10,715 bases of DNA from JBFMFE01 sp040752295 (lineage in GTDB: Bacteria; UBP15; UBA6099; JBFMBQ01), in assembly GCA_040752295.1 (NCBI GenBank), contig JBFMFE010000201.1, positions 1 through 10,715 of the forward strand, read 5' to 3'. The notes beneath the pieces were generated by a model. It did no database searches. It saw only the letters and a program-made list of their open reading frames with translations, and had not been told where the DNA came from. Positions 6,844 to 10,715 of the stretch are shown here, one piece after another (positions within the stretch are counted from its first letter, which is position 1; each line of letters opens with the position of its first letter). A program made the translations under genes and the position numbers.

Positions 6844-7527
6844 TTAAATCTCCATCTCCGCGCCCGGTTCGAGCACTTTCGACGCGACGCCCAGTTTTTC
6901 CACTTTACTGACGAATTCCTCCGGTGACGCCGCGATGAGGTCGAACGTGCCGTAGTGCATCGGGACCGCCGCTCGCGGGCGGATGAGTTCCACGGCTTTC
7001 ACCGCGTCGGCGACGCCCATGGTGTAATTGTCTCCGATGGGGACGAGGGCGAGGTCAACGGGGTTCATCTCGCCGATGAGTTTCATGTCGTAGAAAAGCC
7101 CGGTGTCGCCGGTGTGGTAGATGGTCCTGCCGCCCATCGAGACGAGCATACCGCAGGGGTTTCCGAGGGTGAGCAGCCCTGAGTCGGTCGGGATCGTGCT
7201 GGCGTGGTGGGCGATCGTGAGCTTGACGGTTCCGAAGGGGAAGCGGTGGGAGCCGCCGATGTGCATGGTGTGCGCCGCGACCCCCAGCGACTGGCAATAG
7301 GTCCCGATCTCGAAGTTCGAGACGACGGTCGCGTTGTTGGCGCGGGCGATCTCGATAGCGTCGCCGAAGTGGTCGGGGTGCGCATGCGAGACGAGGACGT
7401 ACTGCGCGGCGACGTCCGCGGGTTTGAGCGGGGCGCGGGGGTTGCCGGAGAGGAAGGGGTCTATTATGAGGGTGTGGGCATCGTGGGAGAAAGTGAACGC
7501 GGCGTGTCCGAGGTATCTGACCTTCAT
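6844..7527 (-). CDS. UPF0173-type metal-dependent hydrolase (metallo-beta-lactamase fold)
   Basis: This is a cytoplasmic two-metal hydrolase of the COG2220/UPF0173 type. The substrate of this group is not established. At 227 residues it has the standard family length and is complete. The fold's metal-binding motifs are all visible: SHAHPDHFGD (47-56, with H48, H50, D52 and H53), AHHAST (H107/H108), HTGDTG (D141) and PMHYGTF (H191). It begins MKVRYLGHAAF, typical of the family, with a GGGAGGTG ribosome binding site upstream. No signal peptide is seen, unlike the three genes after it. It is the first gene of the minus-strand row and follows a good promoter, so the mannosidase may share its transcript. 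A role in processing sugar or lipid products of the neighbours would be guesswork. Confidence 0.9.
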   Translation of the reverse strand: MKVRYLGHAAFTFSHDAHTLIIDPFLSGNPRAPLKPADVAAQYVLVSHAHPDHFGDAIEIARANNATVVSNFEIGTYCQSLGVAAHTMHIGGSHRFPFGTVKLTIAHHASTIPTDSGLLTLGNPCGMLVSMGGRTIYHTGDTGLFYDMKLIGEMNPVDLALVPIGDNYTMGVADAVKAVELIRPRAAVPMHYGTFDLIAASPEEFVSKVEKLGVASKVLEPGAEMEI

Positions 7528-7562
7528 CCCGAGCGAGCACCTCCCGATTGTTTCAGGGATTC

Positions 7563-7591
7563 ATCGTACCACAAGGGCGGGCGGGAGGCAA
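7563..7591 (-). promoter_or_regulatory. Sigma70-like promoter for the minus-strand gene row
   Basis: On the minus strand TTGCCT (7591-7586) and TACGAT (7568-7563) are separated by exactly 17 bp, and TGG just before the -10 gives a TG-extended form. Transcription would start near 7556, leaving a leader of about 29 nt that contains the GGGAGGTG ribosome binding site of the UPF0173-type gene. Confidence 0.5.
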
Positions 7592-7654
7592 TGGGGCTGA
7601 TTTCCGGTCGCGGAGAAGGGGTCAGCGGTACAGGCGATGACTTGAGCAGGTTAA

Positions 7655-7830
7655 AAACGAATATCCAATGTAAAATGATGAATGTTGAATGTAGAAGTGA
7701 AAACTTCCCTTCGAAATTCTGATTTCGATTATCCGCTTCCTCGGGGACGGATTTTAGATTCATCCTCCTCTTCTTCTTTCATACACGTTACTTCACGCCG
7801 CTAAAATGTTAGGAATGTAGAATTAAGAAC
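7655..7830. repeat. Degenerate GAATGTnGAA-type intergenic repeat words
   Basis: The spacer contains repeated variants of the word GAATGT(A/T)GAA: GAATGTTGAATGTAGAAGTG near 7680 and GAATGTAGAATTAAG near 7814. Related words recur at 8151 and 8284. The open frames across this stretch give low-complexity translations typical of such spacers, not of genes. I see no real gene between 7592 and 8364. Confidence 0.5.
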
Positions 7831-7913
7831 GAAGACGGAAAAACAACTAAAAAGAAAGGACATTCTACTATCGCGTCAACCATAAAGTGACGTATTCGAG
7901 CCCGTTATATCAC

Positions 7914-7940
7914 GAATTATTCACGCCGTTTGAATAATTC
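7914..7940. repeat. 9-bp perfect inverted repeat
   Basis: GAATTATTC (7914-7922) and GAATAATTC (7932-7940) are perfect inverses around a 9-nt loop. It abuts the larger nested hairpin that begins at 7946 and may be its outer part or a boundary palindrome. There is no T tract on either side, so it is not a standard terminator. Confidence 0.55.
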
Positions 7941-7945
7941 GGGAA

Positions 7946-8068
7946 GAAACCGCAAGAATGCTGAAGATTCAAGGCAGAGAACTGACACCGGACGGGAGCG
8001 TACTTGACAGGTACGTGACCGACGGTGGAAGCTCGATAACGACGAAGATTCAGCATTATTGCGGTTTC
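7946..8068. repeat. Nested palindromic element, possible dispersed repeat or structured RNA
   Basis: The ends, GAAACCGCAAGAATGCTGAA (7946-7965) and its inverse (8049-8068), pair over 20 bp with one mismatch. Inside, CACCG (7986-7990) pairs with CGGTG (8023-8027), and CGTAC (7999-8003) pairs with GTACG (8011-8015) around a 7-nt loop, so three stems nest about one centre. No reading frame explains it. Its form, a long stem capped by a short GTAC hairpin, resembles dispersed intergenic elements of environmental bacteria. Copy number in this genome is unknown. Confidence 0.6.
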
Positions 8069-8087
8069 CCCGGATGAATAATCCGGG
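8069..8087. repeat. 7-bp GC-rich hairpin
   Basis: CCCGGAT (8069-8075) and ATCCGGG (8081-8087) form a perfect stem with loop GAATA. It follows directly on the nested element. There is no T run after it on either strand, so terminator activity is doubtful. Confidence 0.5.
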
Positions 8088-8100
8088 TATATAATTGCAG

Positions 8101-8122
8101 GGCGGGGTCGCAGTACCCCGCC
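8101..8122. repeat. 8-bp GC-rich hairpin
   Basis: GGCGGGGT (8101-8108) and ACCCCGCC (8115-8122) form a perfect, very stable stem with a 6-nt loop, 13 nt after the previous hairpin. It lacks a T tract. It may mark the outer edge of the same repetitive block or act as a bidirectional barrier between the divergent transcription units. Confidence 0.5.
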
Positions 8123-8148
8123 GAACGGAACAGCAGGGCGTGATAAAT

Positions 8149-8245
8149 CGAATGTCGAATATCGAACGGGAAACCGCGGAATATCGAAGGAAAACGCAGG
8201 AAAAACCTCATCATTCGACGTTCCCTGTTCGTTATTCGATATTCG
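8149..8245. repeat. Imperfect inverted repeat of TCGAATATCGAAC words
   Basis: The bases at 8149-8172 (CGAATGTCGAATATCGAAC, then GGGAA) are largely the inverse of those at 8221-8245 (TTCCCTGTTCG, then TTATTCGATATTCG). Between them lies another copy of the GAATATCGAA word. This class of degenerate intergenic repeat yields the false minus-strand frame across 7910-8440. Confidence 0.5.
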
Positions 8246-8364
8246 TTTTTCAGCGCAACATATGACCGTTGACATGGCAGTGGAATGTAGAAGGAAGAAG
8301 GTAGAGGAGGAGAGGGCGTCCCGCCCGTTTTCGGCGGCTGTGGTTAAAAAGGGGCGTTCCGGGT

Positions 8365-8370
8365 TATAAT
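8365..8370 (+). promoter_or_regulatory. Perfect -10 box just before the McsA-McsB gene
   Basis: TATAAT at 8365-8370 is only 5-8 nt before the GTG (8376) and ATG (8379) start codons. Transcription would start at about 8377, so the mRNA may have almost no leader. No ribosome binding site is present upstream, which agrees with leaderless translation. The -35 region (TGGTTA at 8341) is weak. Confidence 0.4.
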
Positions 8371-8375
8371 CATAC

Positions 8376-9974
8376 GTGATGAGATGCAGGAAATGCCTGA
8401 GGGATGAGGCGGCGTTTTTCATTACGGGGAGGGGGCACACGCAGGTTGGGCTTTGCGTGCGGTGCGCGGAGGGCGCCGGGATACTTGCCGTATTGAGGAA
8501 GGTCGAGGCGTTGCTTCACGGTTTTTCGGGAGAGGACGCCGGCGGGGCGGCGGTTGGGGGGATGGAGTTTCCGCTGCCGGTCGCCGAGGCATGCGGGAAC
8601 TGCGGGACGACGCTGCGTGAGTTCGAGAGGGGCTTTCAGTTCGGGTGCGCGGAGTGCTCGGACCTGTTCGCGTCGCTTGTGTGCAATTACATATCTCTTT
8701 TCAGCGGTGACGACGCCGCGCTTTCGTTGTACGGGGGGAAGGCGCCTCACGAGTACGGCGTGAAAAAGCACATACAGACGCTTCAGTCGGAGCTGCGGAA
8801 GAGCATCGAGAGGGAAGACTACCTTCGCGCGGCGAGGGAAAGGGACAGGATACAGAAGCTTGAGACGGGACTGATGGAGAAGAGGAGGCGCGGGCTTGCG
8901 GTTCTGTCCGTGAAGCGCGGAAGAGTGGAGAGCGCCCGCGGGGCGGACGTCCGGCGGATATTGAGCGAAGTGGAGCGTGAGCCCGCGGGGACGGCGCTTC
9001 GCCCGTGGATGGAGACGCGCGTAGAGCTGAGGCGCAATTTCTCCGAGTTTCTGTTTCCGCCGAAGATGGACGACGCGCACCGGACGTTCGTGCGGGAGTA
9101 CTTCCTGAAGACCGTTCCGCGAAAATACATCGAGGGGAAGGCGGTCGTTCACGTCGAAGAGCTTGCGCCGCTGGAGAGGAGATGGCTCGGGCAGAGGTAC
9201 GCGGGGCGGAAGTTGAGGGAGGGCGCGTGCGTGGTTGCGGGACCCGGTGACGGGACATGGTTCATCGTCAACGACGAGGAGCACGTGAGCATGGTGTCGC
9301 GGAGCGGCGCGGGAGGGGGAAGGGCGGCGGTGGAAACGCTCGGTCGGCTGCACCGCGCGGTTCAGCAGAAGGCGGAGTTCGCGTTCAGCCGGCGGTTCGG
9401 ATACATCTCGACGTCGCCGAGGAACCTGGGCGGGGGCGCCGACGTGCAGGCGGTGTTTCATCTTCCGTTCAGCCTGTGCGCCGGGCGTGCGCACCTTTAC
9501 CAGAGCGAGGCGGAGCGGCGGCGGCTGTACTTCGACACGCTGTCTGGTGCGTGCCTCGAGAGGCACGGTTTTTTCAGGCTTTCGCCGTACCACCGTCTCG
9601 GGAGGACGATGGAGGAGACGGCGGAAGAGGTCTTTTCGATGGCGGAATGGCTCACGGGAATGGAGGAGGCGGCGCGGGAGAAAGAGATGAAGAAGAGCGG
9701 TGCGGCGGGGCGGCTCGCGAGGCGGGTGTTGAAGAACGCGGCGGGCGCGCACAGGCTTTCGTACCAGGACGTGCTGCGCATGGCGACGTTCATCGAGGTG
9801 GGGATGAGCGTCGGCGTCGTGGAATGGGAAGATTACTCGCGGCGTCGGATGTTTCTGACGATGACCTCGCCGTACATACAGTACGCCGACGGGCGGAGGT
9901 ACACGGTGAACGCGTGCGAGAGGCGGCGCGCGGAAATCTTTTCGGGGCTGATCAGGACGTCGGTGCGGTGGTGA
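8376..9974 (+). CDS. McsA-McsB fusion: zinc-finger/UVR activator joined to an arginine-kinase-like domain
   Basis: In Firmicutes McsA activates the protein arginine kinase McsB, which marks proteins for ClpC; here both appear in one 532-residue chain. McsA part: CxxC pairs at C4/C7, C27/C30, C73/C76 and C91/C94, then a UVR coiled coil (about 132-165). McsB part, from about 205: TRVELRRN (214-221) for SRIRLARN, ELAPLERR (261-268), VNDEEH (298-303) for NEEDH with E301 kept, FGYISTSPRNLGGG (341-354) and VFHLP (360-364). The C-terminal helical domain (DVLRMATFIEVGMSVGVVEW, 465-484) also matches. Changes are R to E217, the cysteine of SCPTN to S347, a nucleotide-binding arginine to D356, and a poorly kept GEGSE loop, so kinase activity may be reduced or lost. 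RDxxRA, the phosphoarginine-binding motif, appears as CERRRA (514-519). The gene stands alone between repeat-rich spacers, with no clpC or ctsR visible. The start is GTG 8376 or ATG 8379. Confidence 0.82.
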   Translation: MMRCRKCLRDEAAFFITGRGHTQVGLCVRCAEGAGILAVLRKVEALLHGFSGEDAGGAAVGGMEFPLPVAEACGNCGTTLREFERGFQFGCAECSDLFASLVCNYISLFSGDDAALSLYGGKAPHEYGVKKHIQTLQSELRKSIEREDYLRAARERDRIQKLETGLMEKRRRGLAVLSVKRGRVESARGADVRRILSEVEREPAGTALRPWMETRVELRRNFSEFLFPPKMDDAHRTFVREYFLKTVPRKYIEGKAVVHVEELAPLERRWLGQRYAGRKLREGACVVAGPGDGTWFIVNDEEHVSMVSRSGAGGGRAAVETLGRLHRAVQQKAEFAFSRRFGYISTSPRNLGGGADVQAVFHLPFSLCAGRAHLYQSEAERRRLYFDTLSGACLERHGFFRLSPYHRLGRTMEETAEEVFSMAEWLTGMEEAAREKEMKKSGAAGRLARRVLKNAAGAHRLSYQDVLRMATFIEVGMSVGVVEWEDYSRRRMFLTMTSPYIQYADGRRYTVNACERRRAEIFSGLIRTSVRW

Positions 9975-9994
9975 GGTGGTACGCCCGGGTCCGG

Positions 9995-10014
9995 CGCCGG
10001 GTTACTCACCGGCG
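9995..10014 (+). terminator. Possible terminator hairpin after the McsA-McsB gene
   Basis: CGCCGG (9995-10000) and CCGGCG (10009-10014) can pair around an 8-nt loop, 20 nt after the stop. Only loose Ts follow (GGGTTATTACGTTCATTTTG), so this is a weak candidate. Confidence 0.3.
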
Positions 10015-10026
10015 GGGTTATTACGT

Positions 10027-10190
10027 TCATTTTGTTTCAAGACGCGTTAAATAAAGAAGGAGATGTTCCCTGTCCAGCCGCCATAGAATCGGACGTTCGT
10101 ATTCCTCGTCCGCTTTTTCTCTGAATTTATTACAAATCTCCGCGGCGTCAGAACCGCTCAATCCTGATTTTACTTTTTAAATAAGGGCAT
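10027..10190 (-). pseudogene. Small unrecognised protein gene with a one-base frame break
   Basis: On the minus strand ATG 10190 starts MPLFKK and then meets TAA. A -1 shift at the run of five As just before that stop joins it to an open frame ending at TGA 10029-10027. The joined product is about 54 residues and reads like a real charged protein (SGSDAAEICNKFREKADEEY, then RPILWRLDREHLLLYLTRLE). Without the shift the downstream frame has only a TTG start (10161). No family is recognised. The gene could be decayed, mis-sequenced or start at TTG. It shares the AT-richer composition of the right end and the strand of the edge genes. Confidence 0.4.
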
Positions 10191-10232
10191 TTTATGCTGG
10201 ACATCCAGAAAATCCCAGAAATACCCCTTTTA

Positions 10233-10467
10233 CCACGGAAGCACGGAAACACGGAAAATTTATAGCGCGCCTGCGGCACGTATAATACCTTTTTCTCCGC
10301 GCTTCTGTGTTTCAATGATTTTCATTTCACAGCTCTTTTCACCTGCTGTTCCATCTTATTATTTTTCCGTGCTTCCGTGTTTCCGTGGCTATATTGTTTT
10401 CTGTTGTTTTTCCGCGCTTCCGTGTTTCCGTGGTCAATCATTCTTCTATTTTTCCGTGCTTCCGTGG
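10233..10467. repeat. Array of CCGTGCTTCCGTGTTTCCGTGG intergenic repeats
   Basis: One copy lies in inverted orientation at 10233-10258 (CCACGGAAGCACGGAAACAC onward). Direct copies occur at 10367-10388 and 10412-10433, a shortened copy at 10454-10467 and a decayed one at 10297-10312. Each is built from the unit CCGTG(C/T)TT and most are preceded by a T run. The outer copies form an inverted pair about 100 nt apart. Open frames across this block give low-complexity translations (repeats of FRASVFPW) and are not counted as genes. The rest of 10191-10437 shows nothing else. Confidence 0.65.
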
Positions 10468-10623
10468 CTGCATGTAGTAATCAGGGAAAATTGTCCAATG
10501 TTTTCCGATCCCATCAATATACCGCACAGCCAGATCCTCATCGTCCTTTTTTATTTTCACGATATGGAATTCCCGCCTTCGGGCTTTATACTGAACAGTA
10601 CTACGTTTTTCCTCACGCGGCAA
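10438..10623 (-). CDS. Unrecognised short ORF, perhaps the 3' part of the edge gene
   Basis: A 61-codon minus-strand frame from TTG 10623 has convincing protein character (REFHIVKIKKDDEDLAVRYI, then DGIGKHWTIFPDYY). Its last codons (QPRKHGKIEE) are read from a copy of the CCGTGCTTCC repeat, so the repeat seems to have replaced or lengthened the original end. It overlaps the stop of the next upstream frame by about 11 nt. The two frames may be overlapping genes or one gene broken by a one-base change, since LPEITLAA followed by REEKRSTVQYK would read smoothly. There is no clear ribosome binding site before the TTG. Family unknown. Confidence 0.4.
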   Translation of the reverse strand: MPREEKRSTVQYKARRREFHIVKIKKDDEDLAVRYIDGIGKHWTIFPDYYMQPRKHGKIEE

Positions 10624-10714
10624 GAGTGATTTCCGGCAATCTGTCTAAGTCGGCGTTTTCGAGGATGAATAAAGCGATGTCGGAGTGATTATCCGCAGCG
10701 AAGAGATATTCGGG
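10613..10714 (-). CDS. C-terminal end of an unknown protein, cut by the window edge
   Basis: This minus-strand frame is open from the window edge for 33 codons to TGA 10615-10613, and reads PEYLFAADNHSDIALFILEN and then ADLDRLPEITLAA, with good protein composition. Too little is visible to name a family. It runs directly into the overlapping downstream frame, which could be the same gene after a frameshift. Confidence 0.4.
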   Translation of the reverse strand, partial: PEYLFAADNHSDIALFILENADLDRLPEITLAA

Positions 10715-10715
10715 A

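Noticed and set aside
8269..8300. Perfect TTGACA box at 8269-8274
   Set aside because: No -10-like hexamer occurs 16-18 bp downstream, and it is about 90 bp from the TATAAT at 8365.
7910..8440. 176-codon minus-strand open frame across the spacer
   Set aside because: Its translation is low complexity and comes from the palindromes and TCGAATATCGAAC repeats. It also runs into the start of the McsA-McsB gene on the other strand.
8370..9752. 460-codon minus-strand open frame opposite the McsA-McsB gene
   Set aside because: It is rich in Arg and Pro with no motif, a typical antisense shadow of a GC-rich gene. The plus-strand frame has clear family motifs.
10233..10467. Considered as a CRISPR array
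   Set aside because: Repeat copies differ in length and orientation, spacers are irregular, and no cas gene is nearby.
10315..10688. Two plus-strand open frames of about 100 codons
   Set aside because: They are translations of the CCGTGCTTCC repeats with repeated FRASVFPW-like strings. The minus strand has the more protein-like frames at the edge.

Overview
The window looks like a chromosomal stretch from a GC-rich bacterium. Its gene families (a signal-peptide-bearing GH38 alpha-mannosidase, a ceramidase-like hydrolase, an McsA/McsB-type protein) and its long spacers, filled with degenerate GAATGT/TCGAATATCGAAC and CACGGAAGCACGG words, resemble environmental genomes of the PVC group (Lentisphaerota/Kiritimatiellota/Planctomycetota-like). 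That placement is a low-to-moderate confidence inference; no rRNA or other phylogenetic marker is present.

Layout. The left edge (1-1250) is visibly AT-rich and unlike the centre. On the minus strand it holds the start of an unknown gene at the edge, a short HD-superfamily phosphohydrolase, a small ORF directly upstream of it, and a 303-bp non-autonomous insertion element (922-1224) with 20-bp terminal inverted repeats and a 9-bp target duplication. From 1285 to 7527 four GC-rich genes lie head to tail on the minus strand. In transcription order they are a UPF0173-type metallo-beta-lactamase-fold hydrolase, a secreted GH38 alpha-mannosidase, a secreted TPR protein and a secreted ceramidase-like hydrolase. 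A good sigma70-like promoter precedes the first. The mannosidase is split: its catalytic half (4657-6756) and C-terminal half (3599-4660) are in different frames, and the break falls exactly on a run of eight C residues.

From 7592 to 8364 there is no convincing gene. The stretch contains stacked palindromes, including a roughly 120-bp nested hairpin element, and low-complexity repeats. On the plus strand, 8376-9974 encodes a 532-residue protein that reads as McsA (four CxxC pairs plus a UVR coiled coil) fused to an McsB-like arginine-kinase domain with several active-site substitutions. After it come a frameshifted small-protein gene (10027-10190), an array of CCGTGCTTCCGTG repeats (10233-10467), and the end of one or two unknown genes on the minus strand at the right edge.

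How the genes may work together: the mannosidase, TPR protein and ceramidase-like enzyme all carry export signals. They would suit breakdown of mannose-containing glycoconjugates or lipid-linked glycans outside the cytoplasm. The McsA-McsB protein is separate, and its family points to protein quality control with ClpC, though no clpC or ctsR is in view. The most notable items are the McsA-McsB fusion with its altered kinase site, the homopolymer frameshift in the mannosidase, the MITE-like element and the structured intergenic repeat.
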